Of a DNA stretch of 64,000 nt, positions 37,176 to 46,170 are shown piece by piece (position 1 is the first letter of the stretch; each line of letters opens with the position of its first letter). Source of the stretch: Mycobacterium bohemicum DSM 44277 (GTDB lineage: Bacteria; Actinomycetota; Actinomycetes; Mycobacteriales; Mycobacteriaceae). A model generated the notes under the pieces. The model was not told the DNA's origin, did not search any database, and worked only from the letters and a program-made list of their open reading frames with translations. The translations under genes and the position numbers were made by a program. The stretch covers positions 1,668,333 through 1,732,332 of the forward strand of contig NZ_CSTD01000001.1 in the NCBI RefSeq assembly GCF_001053185.1. The letters are read 5' to 3'.

Positions 37176-38360
37176 CTATTGCGCGGCCCGAAGGTCGCGA
37201 GGGGCTCGCGGCATCCCCAATCCGGCCATGGCGATGATGTCACGCTGAATCTCGTTGGCTCCACCCCCGAACGTGTTGATGACCGCGAACCGGTAGGCGG
37301 ACTCCAGCGCCCCGCGCAGCGGCGCCGCCGGGCCCGCGCGCGACCCGTTGCGGTCGAGCACCTCCAGCAGCTGGCGGGCGACCTGCTGGGTCAGCTCGGT
37401 GCCGAAGACCTTGGCGGCCGACGCCTCGGCCATCCCAAGTACTCCCTTGGTCATGGCGGCGTTGACCCGCGTGTTGACCAGCTTGTAGGCGGCGACCTGG
37501 GCTTCGACCCTGGCGAGGGCGAGCTGCACCCAGGGCTGCTCGATGACGCGCCCGCCGTCGAGTTCGGTGCTGGTGGCCCAGTCCAGGGTCTTCTCGAACA
37601 GCGGCTCGATCGCGCCGAGATTGCCCAGGGCCGCGCGCTCGAAGTTCAGCTGGGTGGTGATCAGTTGCCACCCCTGGTTTTCCCCGGCGACGATGGCGCT
37701 CTCCGGGACGCGGACGTCGTCGTAGAACGTGTAGAACGTGGAGACACCCGGCATGGTGTGCAGCGGCCGCCAGGAGAAGCCGGGCGACGACGTCGGCACG
37801 ATGAAGATGGTAATGCCCTTGTGTTTCTTGACGTTCGGGTCCGTGCGCGCCGCCAGCCAGATGTAATCGGCGTACGCGGCGCCGCTGGTGAACATCTTCT
37901 GGCCGTTGATCACCCAGTCCGCGCCGTCGCGGACCGCGGCGGTGCGCAGCGACGCCAGGTCGCTGCCCGCGCCGGGCTCGGAGTAGCCGATCGCGAACTC
38001 CACGCTGCCGTCGAGGATCGCCGGGAGGAACTGTCGTTTCTGCTCGTCGGTGCCGCACTGCATGAGGGTGGGCCCGACGGTGTTGAGCGTCACGAGCGGG
38101 ATCGGCGCATTGACCCGCTGCGCCTCCTCGGCGAAAATGAACTGCTCGATAGCCGAAAATCCGCGGCCGCCATACTCTTTGGGCCACCCGACGCCGAGCA
38201 GGCCGGCCGCCCCCAGGGCGCGCACGCAGTCCCGCACTTCCGGGCCGCCCTCGACGCGGTCGCCGATCGCCGCAACGCGTTCCGGTGTCATCACGCGTTC
38301 GAGTGCGGCGCGGATCTCGGCGCGCAGCCGCTTCTGCTCGGGCGTGTAATCGAGTTCCAT
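37176..38360 (-). CDS. Acyl-CoA dehydrogenase, FadE-type
   Basis: A 394-aa acyl-CoA dehydrogenase. Visible motifs are AIGYSEPGAGSDLASLRTAA (flavin and substrate site), LNFERAALGN, and the C-terminal FGGGANEIQRDIIAMAGLG (shown as GGGANEIQRDIIA). It starts 3 bp after the P450. With the second dehydrogenase in the operon it may form a heterotetramer that opens beta-oxidation of a short side chain on a ring system. Confidence 0.88.
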   Translation of the reverse strand: MELDYTPEQKRLRAEIRAALERVMTPERVAAIGDRVEGGPEVRDCVRALGAAGLLGVGWPKEYGGRGFSAIEQFIFAEEAQRVNAPIPLVTLNTVGPTLMQCGTDEQKRQFLPAILDGSVEFAIGYSEPGAGSDLASLRTAAVRDGADWVINGQKMFTSGAAYADYIWLAARTDPNVKKHKGITIFIVPTSSPGFSWRPLHTMPGVSTFYTFYDDVRVPESAIVAGENQGWQLITTQLNFERAALGNLGAIEPLFEKTLDWATSTELDGGRVIEQPWVQLALARVEAQVAAYKLVNTRVNAAMTKGVLGMAEASAAKVFGTELTQQVARQLLEVLDRNGSRAGPAAPLRGALESAYRFAVINTFGGGANEIQRDIIAMAGLGMPRAPRDLRAAQ

Positions 38361-38363
38361 GAC

Positions 38364-39545
38364 TCAGCTCGCGCTCTCGAACCGCACCGGCATCCGCTTC
38401 ACGCCGGGCACCATCGTGGCCCGCATCCGGTCCACGTCGCCGACGAGTTCGAGCCTGGGGAATCGCCGCAGCAGCTCCTCGAACATCACCGACGCCTCCA
38501 GGCGCGCCAATTGCGCACCGATGCAGGAGTGTTCACCACACCCGAACGCGATATGCGGATTGGGCCGGCGGGTCACCTTGAACTCCTCGGAATCCGCACC
38601 GAATACGTCCTCGTCGCGGTTGGCCGACTGGTAGAGCATCACGACGGTCTCGCCTTCGGCGATGCGCTGGCCGCGGATCTCGACGTCGGCGGTGGCGGTG
38701 CGCGCCATGTGCACCACCGGGCTGTTCCAGCGCAACATCTCCTCGACGGCGTCCGGAATCAGCCGGGGATCGGCGGCCAGCAAGCGGTACTGGTCGGGAT
38801 GCGCGATCAGCGCCAGCGTGCCCAGCGCGATCAGATTGCGGGTCGTCTCGTTGCCCGCCACCAGCAGCAGGAACGAGAAGTTGAGCAGGTCCTCGTCGGT
38901 GAGCCGGTCCCCGTCGATCTCCGCGCGCGCCAGCACCGACAGCAGGTCGTCGCGCGGGCTGCTGCGCCTCGCGGCGATCAGCTTCTGGAAGTACTCGTAG
39001 AGCTGTCCCATGGCCACCAGGGAGTCGAGTTCGATCTCCGGGTCGGCCGTTCCGGTGGCCGCGTCCGACCACGCCCGGAACTGCTCCCAGTCGTCGGGCG
39101 GCGCGCCGATGAGCTCGGCGATCATCCGGGTGGGCAGCGGCGCGGCGATCTCCTCGGCGAACTCGTGGACCGAATCCGGTTCGATGCCATCGAGTATTCC
39201 CCGGACGATCTCGCGGATCTTCGGCTCCAGCACGGCCACCCGCCGGCGGGTGAACCCGGAGTTGATCAGCTTGCGCAACTGCCGGTGCCGCGGCGGATCG
39301 GTGAAGATCAGGTTGCCCTCCTGCACCGGGTTGGGCAGCTGCGGGTCGGGGATCGAGATGCCCTTGGTCGAGGTGAACAACGTCGGGTTGCTCGAAACGA
39401 AGCGGATGTCCTCGTATTTCAGCAGCGCCCAGAAGTTGGTGACGTCGTTCCAGCACACCGGCATGTTGGCCCGCAGCTCCCGGTACGCCGGGTAGGGATC
39501 GCCCGCGTAGAAGTCGGGGGAGTGCAGCGGAAAAGTAGTCTGCAC
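38364..39545 (-). CDS. Cytochrome P450, first gene of the catabolic operon
   Basis: A 393-aa P450. Motifs are the I-helix LLVAGNETTRN, the K-helix EEMLRWNSPV and the heme loop FGCGEHSCIGAQLARLE. The frame is open to 39587, but the GTG at 39545 follows GAGGGAGG at good spacing. It leads the nine-gene operon and resembles the CYP125/CYP142/CYP124-like clan in its C-terminal motifs, fitting terminal oxidation of an alkyl or isoprenoid side chain. The exact substrate is unknown. Confidence 0.9.
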   Translation of the reverse strand: MQTTFPLHSPDFYAGDPYPAYRELRANMPVCWNDVTNFWALLKYEDIRFVSSNPTLFTSTKGISIPDPQLPNPVQEGNLIFTDPPRHRQLRKLINSGFTRRRVAVLEPKIREIVRGILDGIEPDSVHEFAEEIAAPLPTRMIAELIGAPPDDWEQFRAWSDAATGTADPEIELDSLVAMGQLYEYFQKLIAARRSSPRDDLLSVLARAEIDGDRLTDEDLLNFSFLLLVAGNETTRNLIALGTLALIAHPDQYRLLAADPRLIPDAVEEMLRWNSPVVHMARTATADVEIRGQRIAEGETVVMLYQSANRDEDVFGADSEEFKVTRRPNPHIAFGCGEHSCIGAQLARLEASVMFEELLRRFPRLELVGDVDRMRATMVPGVKRMPVRFESAS

Positions 39546-39663
39546 GGCAGGCCTCCCTCGCCAGGCGAATCCGACAGATCGTGCCAATGTGTCTTGCGAG
39601 GTTGTGTCTACTCCGGCCCCGCTGCTTCTGTCAATACGCGCCCAACGACAGTAAATAGCGTGG

Positions 39664-39676
39664 AATTCGGCGAATT
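39664..39676. promoter_or_regulatory. Palindrome in the divergent P450/ALDH control region
   Basis: AATTCGGCGAATT is a perfect 13-bp palindrome, centred between the two divergent transcription units and directly upstream of a -35 element. A weaker pair, CTGTC (39628-39632) and GACAG (39647-39651), lies beside it. Either could bind the operon's TetR protein. Confidence 0.4.
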
Positions 39677-39681
39677 GGTGA

Positions 39682-39710
39682 TTGACGCCGGGACGGCGTG
39701 GGTGAACACT
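39682..39710 (+). promoter_or_regulatory. Candidate promoter for the ALDH gene
   Basis: TTGACG (39682-39687) and AACACT (39705-39710) are 17 nt apart, 36 bp before the aldehyde dehydrogenase ATG. The -10 is weak, as expected for a promoter needing induction. Confidence 0.4.
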
Positions 39711-39746
39711 GACTGCCTAGATGACCGACGTTCGGTGAGGAATCAG

Positions 39747-41216
39747 ATGGCCGAGTTACCACCTCCGGGTCCCCTTCTCGACACCTACCAGCTCTACATC
39801 GGCGGCAGCTGGGTAGAGCCGGAGGACGGTCGCTACGACGACCTCGACCCGGCCACCGAACAGATCATCGGCACCGCGCCCGACGCGAGCGCCGCGCAGG
39901 TCGGCGAGGCGATCGCCGCCGCACGGCGCGCGTTCGACAGCGGGCCGTGGGCGGCCATGGGACCTGAGGGCCGCGCCCGGTGCCTCAATCAGCTCGGCGA
40001 CGCCCTGCTCAAGCACGCCGACGAGTTCTTCGCGCTGTCGCAGGCGGAGTGGGGCTGCGTCGCGAACGAGCGCATGATGCAGATCGACGGCGCGGGATAC
40101 ATGTCCATGTATGCGGCCCAACTCGCCACGCAGTTGACCGACGAGCCGATCACCGGGGTCGGCGCCGGGACGACGTTGCTGCGACACGAGCCGCTGGGCG
40201 TGGTTTCGATCCTGACCCCGTGGAACTTCCCGCACTGCCTCAACGTGATGAAGGTGAACAACGCGCTCGCCGCCGGCAACACCGTCGTGCTCAAGCCGTC
40301 GCCGCTGACGCCGATCGCCGGCCTCGCGCTCGCCCGTATCATCGACGAGCACACCGACATCCCGCCGGGCGTCGTGAATGTCGTTACGCCATCCGGCATT
40401 CCGGCCGCCAAGTTGCTCACCACCGATCCGCGTGTCGACATGATCAGCTTCACCGGCAGCTCGGCGGTCGGCTGTGAGGTCATGCGGACCGCGGGTGACT
40501 CGATGAAGCGCCTGCTGCTGGAGTGCGGCGGGAAATCGGCAAGCATCGTGCTGGACGACACGCAGGTGACCGACGAGATGCTGCGCCAGATGCTGTTCGA
40601 TTGCTGCTCGCTGCACGCCGGGCAGGCCTGCATCCTGCACAGCCGGCTCCTGCTGCCCGATTCGCTGCACGACGACGTCGTCGACCGGCTGGTCGCGCTC
40701 GCGCGAGCCGTCAAGGTCGGCGACCCGAGGGACCCCGAGACGCAGATGGGTCCGCTGATCAGCGCGGCGCAGCGGGACCGGGTCCAGGCGCACGTCGACG
40801 GCGCGGTCGACGAGGGGGCCAAACTGGCGGCCGGCGGCGGCCGCCCGGCCGGCCTCGACGTCGGCTACTACTTCGAACCGACGATCCTCACCGACGTGGA
40901 CCCGGACTCGAGGATCGCCCAGGAGGAGGTCTTCGGTCCCGTGCTGTCGGTGCTCCGCTACTCCGACGACGCCGACGCCGTTGCGATCGCGAACAACTCG
41001 CGCTACGGGCTGTCCGGCGGCGTGTGGGGCGGCGACGTGGACCGGGCCGTCGACGTCGCCCGTCGCCTGCGCACCGGGCAGGTCGCGGTCAACGGCGTCG
41101 GGCCCGGTGACGCGCCCTTCGGCGGTTTCAAACTGAGCGGGTTCGGCCGGGAGAGCGGCGGGGTCAGCGGACTGCACCAGTACATGGAGGTGAAGGCCAT
41201 CGGGATCCCGGCATGA
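39747..41216 (+). CDS. NAD(P)-dependent aldehyde dehydrogenase
   Basis: A 489-aa ALDH. The catalytic Glu is in LLECGGKSASIV and the nucleophile Cys in SLHAGQACILHSR; TPWNFPHCLNVMK is the cofactor strand. The frame stays open far upstream only because it lies opposite the minus-strand operon. ATG 39747 follows GGTGAGGA and starts where homology begins. It overlaps the CoA-transferase start by 4 bp. It may oxidise aldehydes coming from the P450/alcohol dehydrogenase steps of the divergent operon. Confidence 0.92.
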   Translation: MAELPPPGPLLDTYQLYIGGSWVEPEDGRYDDLDPATEQIIGTAPDASAAQVGEAIAAARRAFDSGPWAAMGPEGRARCLNQLGDALLKHADEFFALSQAEWGCVANERMMQIDGAGYMSMYAAQLATQLTDEPITGVGAGTTLLRHEPLGVVSILTPWNFPHCLNVMKVNNALAAGNTVVLKPSPLTPIAGLALARIIDEHTDIPPGVVNVVTPSGIPAAKLLTTDPRVDMISFTGSSAVGCEVMRTAGDSMKRLLLECGGKSASIVLDDTQVTDEMLRQMLFDCCSLHAGQACILHSRLLLPDSLHDDVVDRLVALARAVKVGDPRDPETQMGPLISAAQRDRVQAHVDGAVDEGAKLAAGGGRPAGLDVGYYFEPTILTDVDPDSRIAQEEVFGPVLSVLRYSDDADAVAIANNSRYGLSGGVWGGDVDRAVDVARRLRTGQVAVNGVGPGDAPFGGFKLSGFGRESGGVSGLHQYMEVKAIGIPA

Positions 41217-43456
41217 CGGGACCCCTCGCCGGGCTCCACGTCGTCGAACTCACCACCGAGATCGCGGGTTGTTACGCCGCAAAGCTTCTCGTCGACCTCG
41301 GCGCCGACGTGGTCAAGGTCGAGCCCCCGGCCGGGGACCCGCTGCGCCGGTGGGGCCCGTTTCCGGACGGGCTTCGCGATCCACGGCGCAGCGGGCTGTT
41401 CGAGTACCTCAACGCCGGAAAGCGCTGCGCCACACTCGACGTGGACCAGCCCGGCGACGCGGCCGCCGCCCGCGAGCTGATCGCCGCAGCAAACGTGCTC
41501 GTCGAGGATTTCGCCCCCGGGACGCTCGAGGGCTGGGGGCTGGGCCCGGACGACCTGGACCGGCTCAACCCGAACTTGGTGCTGCTGCGCATCTCTGCGT
41601 TCGGTCAGACCGGCCCGTGGCGCGATCGGCGTGCCACCCCGCTGACCCTGCAGGCGGCGTCGGGATGGATCAGCGCCAGGGATCCCGAGCGCCCACCGGT
41701 GCAAGTCGGCGCCCGCATCCCCGAGTACGTCGCGGGCGCCTACGGTGCGCTGGGCGCGCTGACGGCGCTGCGGTTGCCTGCCGCCGGCGGTGTCAGGCAG
41801 GTCGACGTGTCGCAGTTGGAGGCGCTGCTGTCGACGCTGCCCTATCCGATGCTGATGGCGGAGCGAATGAAAAGCCTTGGCCTGCCGGCGAATCTGCGGT
41901 CGGCACCCATGCTCGGCGTGGTGCGTGCCGCCGACGGCTGGGTGGGCATCAACTGCCTGACCGGTCAGCACTGGCTCGACGTGTGCGCGATGCTCGGCCT
42001 GCCCGAGTACGGCGAGCAGCAGATCGCGATCATGCTGGGCGGCCCGGAGCGCGACGAATTCTTCGCCAAGGCGGAGCCGGTGCTGGCCGGTCAGACCGTC
42101 GCCGAGATCGTCGAACTCGGCCAGGCGCTGCGCATCCCGACCTCCCCGGTCAACGACGGCGCCACGGTGCTGGACTGTCCGCAGTACGCCGAACGCGGCT
42201 TCTTCGTCGGGGCGGGTGGACCGGGGTGGTCGTTCCGGCGCCCGGGCCCGGCGTTCAGGTTCCCGAAAGTCTCTGCCCCACAACCGCCCCCGGCGGACAC
42301 GCCGCCGGGTCCGCTGCCCTTCGCCGGCCTGCGGGTGCTCGACCTGACCACCTTCTGGGCCGGGGCGTACCTGACGTGTTATCTGGGTGCCTTCGGAGCC
42401 GACGTGATCAAGGTGGAATCGATCCAGCGTCCCGACGGGCACCGCTACTCCGGGGCGTTCGCCTACGAGGGCGACGACTGGTACGAGCGCAGCCCCATCT
42501 GGCAGGGCACCAACCTCAACAAGCGCGACCTCACACTCGATCTGACCTCGGACCGTGGCCTCGGCATCGCCCGCCGGCTGGCCGCGCGGGCCGACGTCGT
42601 CGTGGAGAACTTCTCGCCGCGGGTGGTCGAGCAGTTCGGCCTGGACTACGACTCACTGGTGTCGCTGAGGCCCGACGTGATCGCCGTGCGGATGCCGGGC
42701 TACGGCCTGCAGGGCCCCTGGCGCGACTACGTCGGCTGGGCGCTGAACTTCGAGCAGACCGCGGGGATGTCCGCGGTTACCGGATATCCCGACGGCCCGC
42801 CGTGCAACCCGCAGGGGCCCGCCGACCCCATCGTCGGCGTGCACGCCGGGGTCGCGCTGCTGGCGGCGCTCGAGCACCGGCGCCGCACCGGGGAGGGCCG
42901 GCTGATCGAGATCGCCCAGATCGAGGTCGCGGCGTGTGTGACGGCCGAACCGGTGATCGAGTACTCGATGAACGGGGTGGTGGCGCCGCGGGAGGGCAAC
43001 CGCCGGCGGGGCTACCTGCAGGGTGTCTACCCGACCAGCGACGAGGGCTGCTGGGTGGCGCTGTCCGTGCCCGACGACCCGCGCGTCGACCATGACGTCT
43101 TCGACGAGATGGTCGCCGCCTGGACCCGCACACGGGCGGCCGGTGACGTGGTGGAACTTATGCGGGCGCAGGGCATCCCGGCGGAGCGAGTCGTCACGGG
43201 GGAGGGGATGTATGACATTCCGCAGCTGCAGGCCCGCGGATACTACGAGGAGTTCGAGCATCCGATCACCGGCTCCCACCGCTACCCCGGCTGGCCGTTC
43301 CGCATCACCCCGGGGCCGCCGCGTCACCACCGCGGCGTCCCACCGACGCTGGGCCAGCACAACGAGGAGATCCTGCGCGACCTGGGCTGTTCCGCGGACG
43401 AGTTGGCCGCGTTGCGGGCCGAGCGGGTCATCGGTGAGCGGGTGCTGAACGCCTAG
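41213..43456 (+). CDS. Fused double class III CoA-transferase (CaiB/BaiF)
   Basis: A 747-aa protein made of two CaiB-type halves, about 1-355 and 365-747, joined by a Pro-rich linker. Family III enzymes use an Asp close to residue 169. In the first half that site reads VGARIPEYVAG with E171, while the second half keeps an Asp, D538, in GPADPIVGVHAG. The second half is therefore the likely active one, and the first may be structural. It follows the ALDH with a 4-bp overlap, so it could activate the acid made by that enzyme to its CoA ester. Confidence 0.87.
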   Translation: MTGPLAGLHVVELTTEIAGCYAAKLLVDLGADVVKVEPPAGDPLRRWGPFPDGLRDPRRSGLFEYLNAGKRCATLDVDQPGDAAAARELIAAANVLVEDFAPGTLEGWGLGPDDLDRLNPNLVLLRISAFGQTGPWRDRRATPLTLQAASGWISARDPERPPVQVGARIPEYVAGAYGALGALTALRLPAAGGVRQVDVSQLEALLSTLPYPMLMAERMKSLGLPANLRSAPMLGVVRAADGWVGINCLTGQHWLDVCAMLGLPEYGEQQIAIMLGGPERDEFFAKAEPVLAGQTVAEIVELGQALRIPTSPVNDGATVLDCPQYAERGFFVGAGGPGWSFRRPGPAFRFPKVSAPQPPPADTPPGPLPFAGLRVLDLTTFWAGAYLTCYLGAFGADVIKVESIQRPDGHRYSGAFAYEGDDWYERSPIWQGTNLNKRDLTLDLTSDRGLGIARRLAARADVVVENFSPRVVEQFGLDYDSLVSLRPDVIAVRMPGYGLQGPWRDYVGWALNFEQTAGMSAVTGYPDGPPCNPQGPADPIVGVHAGVALLAALEHRRRTGEGRLIEIAQIEVAACVTAEPVIEYSMNGVVAPREGNRRRGYLQGVYPTSDEGCWVALSVPDDPRVDHDVFDEMVAAWTRTRAAGDVVELMRAQGIPAERVVTGEGMYDIPQLQARGYYEEFEHPITGSHRYPGWPFRITPGPPRHHRGVPPTLGQHNEEILRDLGCSADELAALRAERVIGERVLNA

Positions 43457-43512
43457 TCGTAGCGCTACGAGCCGCCTTCCGTGACCGGTTCGGCGGATGG
43501 AAGGCTAGTGGC

Positions 43513-44418
43513 ATGGTCATCGAGATCGCCCGGCCCAAGCTCGAAGGAAACGTCGCGGTCGGCGAGGACCGCCAGATCGGCTTCGCCGAGTTCGGCGACC
43601 CGCAAGGGCGGGCGATGTTCTGGCTGCACGGCACACCCGGGGCCCGGCGCCAGATTCCTGTCGAAGCGCGCGTCTACGCCGAACAGCACCGCATCCGGCT
43701 GATCGGTCTCGACCGTCCCGGCATCGGTTCCTCGACGCCGCATCGGTACGAGAACATCCGGGCGTTCGGCGACGACCTGCGGACGATCGCCGACACGCTG
43801 GGCATCGACAAGATGGCCGTCATCGGCCTGTCCGGCGGCGGTCCGTACGCGCTCGCCTCCGCGGCGGTGCTGCCCGATCGGGTGGTGGCCGTCGGGGTGC
43901 TCGGCGGCGTCGCCCCGTTCCTCGGCGACGAAGGCATCGCCAGCGGCCTGATGAATCTGGGCAAGCGGGTGGCTCCGCTGCTGCGACTGGGTGGCGACCC
44001 GCTGCGGATCGGCGCCAGCCTCGTCGTCCGGATGATCCGCCCGGTGGCGAATCCCGCGCTGTATCTGTACGCCGCGATCTCACCCGAAGGCGACCGGCGC
44101 CTGCTGACCCGGCCCGAGTTCGGGGCCATGTTCCTCGACGACCTGCTCAATGGCAGCCGCAAGCAGCTGGCGGCCCCGTTCAACGACATCATCCTGTTCA
44201 CCGGCGACTGGGGATTCCGGCTGGACGAGGTCAAGGTGCCGGTCCGGTGGTGGCACGGCGACAGCGACCACATCGTGCCGTTCGCGCACGGCGAGCACGT
44301 GGTGTCGCGGCTCCCCGATGCCGAGCTCATCGTGCTGCCGGGCGAAAGCCACCTGGGCGGCCTCGGGCGTGGTGAGGAAATCCTGTCCACCCTGATGAAG
44401 ATCTGGGACGAGCAGTAA
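43513..44418 (+). CDS. Alpha/beta hydrolase
   Basis: A 301-aa cytosolic alpha/beta hydrolase. The oxyanion motif is WLHGTPGARR, the nucleophile lies in IGLSGGGPYA, the acid is probably in HGDSDHIVPF and the base in GESHLGGLG. It corresponds in position and size to Rv1191 of M. tuberculosis, just before fadD36. The next gene starts one base after its stop, so both are cotranscribed. The substrate is not known. Confidence 0.87.
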   Translation: MVIEIARPKLEGNVAVGEDRQIGFAEFGDPQGRAMFWLHGTPGARRQIPVEARVYAEQHRIRLIGLDRPGIGSSTPHRYENIRAFGDDLRTIADTLGIDKMAVIGLSGGGPYALASAAVLPDRVVAVGVLGGVAPFLGDEGIASGLMNLGKRVAPLLRLGGDPLRIGASLVVRMIRPVANPALYLYAAISPEGDRRLLTRPEFGAMFLDDLLNGSRKQLAAPFNDIILFTGDWGFRLDEVKVPVRWWHGDSDHIVPFAHGEHVVSRLPDAELIVLPGESHLGGLGRGEEILSTLMKIWDEQ

Positions 44419-44419
44419 C

Positions 44420-45826
44420 GTGCTGCTCGCTTCGCTGAACCCCGCGGCCGCCGACATCGCCGACGCGGTCAGCATCGACGGCGCGGCGCTCAGCCGCGAC
44501 GACCTGGTGGGCGCCGCCACCTCGGTGGCCGAGCGCGTCGCCGGCGCCCGGCGAGTGGCGATCCTGGCCACGCCGACCGCGGCCACGGTGCTGGCCGTCA
44601 CCGGCTGCCTGATCGCCGGAGTGCCGTTCGTTCCGGTGCCCGCCGACGTCGGCGCCGCCGAGCGCCGCCACATGGTCACCGACTCCCGCGTGCAGGCCTG
44701 GCTGGGTCCGGTGCCGGACGAACCGGAGGGGCTGCCCCACATCCCGGTGCGACTGCACGCCCGATCCTGGCACCGCTATCCCGAGCCGTCACCCGACGCC
44801 ACCGCGATGGTCATCTACACCTCGGGCACCACCGGCCTGCCCAAGGGGGTCGTGCTCAGCCGGCGGGCCATCGCCGCCGACCTCGACGCGCTGGCTGAGG
44901 CCTGGCAGTGGACGCCCGAGGACGTGTTGGTGCACGGGCTGCCGTTGTTCCACGTGCACGGGCTGGTGCTCGGGCTGCTCGGGTCGCTGCGGATCGGAAA
45001 TCGCTTCGTGCACACCGGTAAACCGACCCCGGCCGGGTATGCGGGTGCTTGTGCGGGGGCGGGCGGCACCCTGTATTTCGGCGTGCCCACGGTGTGGTCG
45101 CGGGTGGTCGCCGACGAGGCGGCCGCCCGAGCGTTGCGCCCGGCGCGGCTGCTCGTATCCGGAAGCGCACCGCTGCCGGTGCCCGTGTTCGAGGGGCTGG
45201 CCGCGCTGACCGGACACCAGCCCGTCGAACGCTACGGCGCCTCCGAATCGCTGATCACGCTCTCGACGCGCGCCGACGGCGAGCGCCGCGCCGGCTGGGT
45301 GGGCCTGCCGGTGGCCGGCGTGCAGACCAGGCTGGTCGACGACCACGGCGACCCGGCGCCGCGCGACGGGGAGACCGTCGCGCGGCTTCAGGTTCGGGGA
45401 CCGACGATGTTCGACGGCTATCTGAACCGGCCGGACGCGACCGCCGAGGCGTTCGACGCCGACGGCTGGTACCGCACCGGGGACGTCGCGGTGGTCGACG
45501 GCGGCGGGATGCACCGCATCGTCGGGCGCGAGTCCGTCGACCTGATCAAGTCCGGCGGGTACCGCATCGGCGCCGGGGAGATCGAGACGGCGCTGCTCGG
45601 GCACCCGGGCGTGCGGGAGGCCGCCGTCGTCGGGCTGCCCGACGAGGACCTCGGCCAGCGGATCGTCGCGTTCGTCGTCGGCTCGGCCGAGCCCGGCGCG
45701 CTGATCGACTTTGTCGCGGGGCAGCTTTCGGTGCACAAGCGTCCGCGCGAGGTGCGCATCGTCGACGCGCTGCCCCGCAACGCCATGGGCAAGGTGCTCA
45801 AGAAGCAACTGCTGGCCGAGGGCTGA
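44420..45826 (+). CDS. fadD36: Fatty-acid-CoA ligase FadD36
   Basis: An adenylate-forming acyl-CoA synthetase of 468 aa (M. tuberculosis FadD36 473 aa). The ATP loop is YTSGTTGLPKG, followed by YGASESLI, GWYRTGDVA and the catalytic Lys motif NAMGKVLKKQL at the end. The relatively small size fits the malonyl- or short-acid-CoA synthetase branch. GTG start one base after the hydrolase stop. It converges with a small secreted protein gene 9 bp on. Confidence 0.93.
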   Translation: MLLASLNPAAADIADAVSIDGAALSRDDLVGAATSVAERVAGARRVAILATPTAATVLAVTGCLIAGVPFVPVPADVGAAERRHMVTDSRVQAWLGPVPDEPEGLPHIPVRLHARSWHRYPEPSPDATAMVIYTSGTTGLPKGVVLSRRAIAADLDALAEAWQWTPEDVLVHGLPLFHVHGLVLGLLGSLRIGNRFVHTGKPTPAGYAGACAGAGGTLYFGVPTVWSRVVADEAAARALRPARLLVSGSAPLPVPVFEGLAALTGHQPVERYGASESLITLSTRADGERRAGWVGLPVAGVQTRLVDDHGDPAPRDGETVARLQVRGPTMFDGYLNRPDATAEAFDADGWYRTGDVAVVDGGGMHRIVGRESVDLIKSGGYRIGAGEIETALLGHPGVREAAVVGLPDEDLGQRIVAFVVGSAEPGALIDFVAGQLSVHKRPREVRIVDALPRNAMGKVLKKQLLAEG

Positions 45827-45835
45827 GCCGGCGGG

Positions 45836-46084
45836 CTACGGCACCAGCGCCCAGAACGGGTGCGTGACCGACCAGACCGGGTGGGTCAGGTCGTCGGCGT
45901 AGTGGTAGATCGGGTGCGTCGGGGGCGGCACCGGATGCATCGGGGCCGCCACGGGGTGACCGGGCTGCATGGTCGGCGGCACGCCGGGTGCGGCGTTGGC
46001 CACCGCGGGACCGGCCAGCAGTCCGGCGAGCGACAGGCCGGCGGCGCACAGGACGCCGGCGGACAAGGTGCGGATCTTGGACAT
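45836..46084 (-). CDS. Small secreted His/Pro-rich protein
   Basis: An 82-aa protein with an N-terminal signal peptide (MSKIRTLSAGVLCAAG onwards, likely cut after ANA). The mature ~50 residues are rich in Pro and His, with five HP pairs (PGHPV, PMHPV, PTHPI, LTHPV, VTHPF) and several aromatic residues. ATG 46084 follows GGGAGA; the frame extends to 46123. It diverges from a MarR gene with TTGTCA/TGACAA half-sites between them. The histidine spacing could bind metal, but no family is recognised. Confidence 0.75.
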   Translation of the reverse strand: MSKIRTLSAGVLCAAGLSLAGLLAGPAVANAAPGVPPTMQPGHPVAAPMHPVPPPTHPIYHYADDLTHPVWSVTHPFWALVP

Positions 46085-46103
46085 GTCAGTCTCCCTTCCG
46101 GGA

Positions 46104-46123
46104 TTGTCATATGTGGTTGACAA
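46104..46123. promoter_or_regulatory. Candidate MarR operator 1
   Basis: TTGTCA (46104-46109) and TGACAA (46118-46123) are a perfect inverted repeat with an 8-nt gap, placed just upstream of the secreted-protein gene and facing marR. The same half-site recurs at operator 2. Confidence 0.5.
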
Positions 46124-46146
46124 TTTGAATCGTAGGAGCGGTTGGC

Positions 46147-46152
46147 TAGACT
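46147..46152 (+). promoter_or_regulatory. -10 element of leaderless marR
   Basis: TAGACT ends 7 nt before the ATG at 46160, the usual geometry for leaderless transcripts. The only Shine-Dalgarno-like GGAG is over 20 nt away. Confidence 0.5.
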
Positions 46153-46170
46153 GTCAACCATGGTTGTCAA
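46152..46170. promoter_or_regulatory. Candidate MarR operator 2 over the marR start
   Basis: TGTCAACCATGGTTGTCA contains the perfect 12-bp palindrome CAACCATGGTTG (46155-46166) and two further half-sites like those of operator 1. It overlaps the start codon and so could block its own transcription. Confidence 0.5.

Noticed and set aside
37179..41216. A 1345-codon plus-strand open frame
   Set aside because: Only its last 490 codons (from 39747) encode a protein, the ALDH. The rest lies opposite the P450 and dehydrogenase genes and has no domain.
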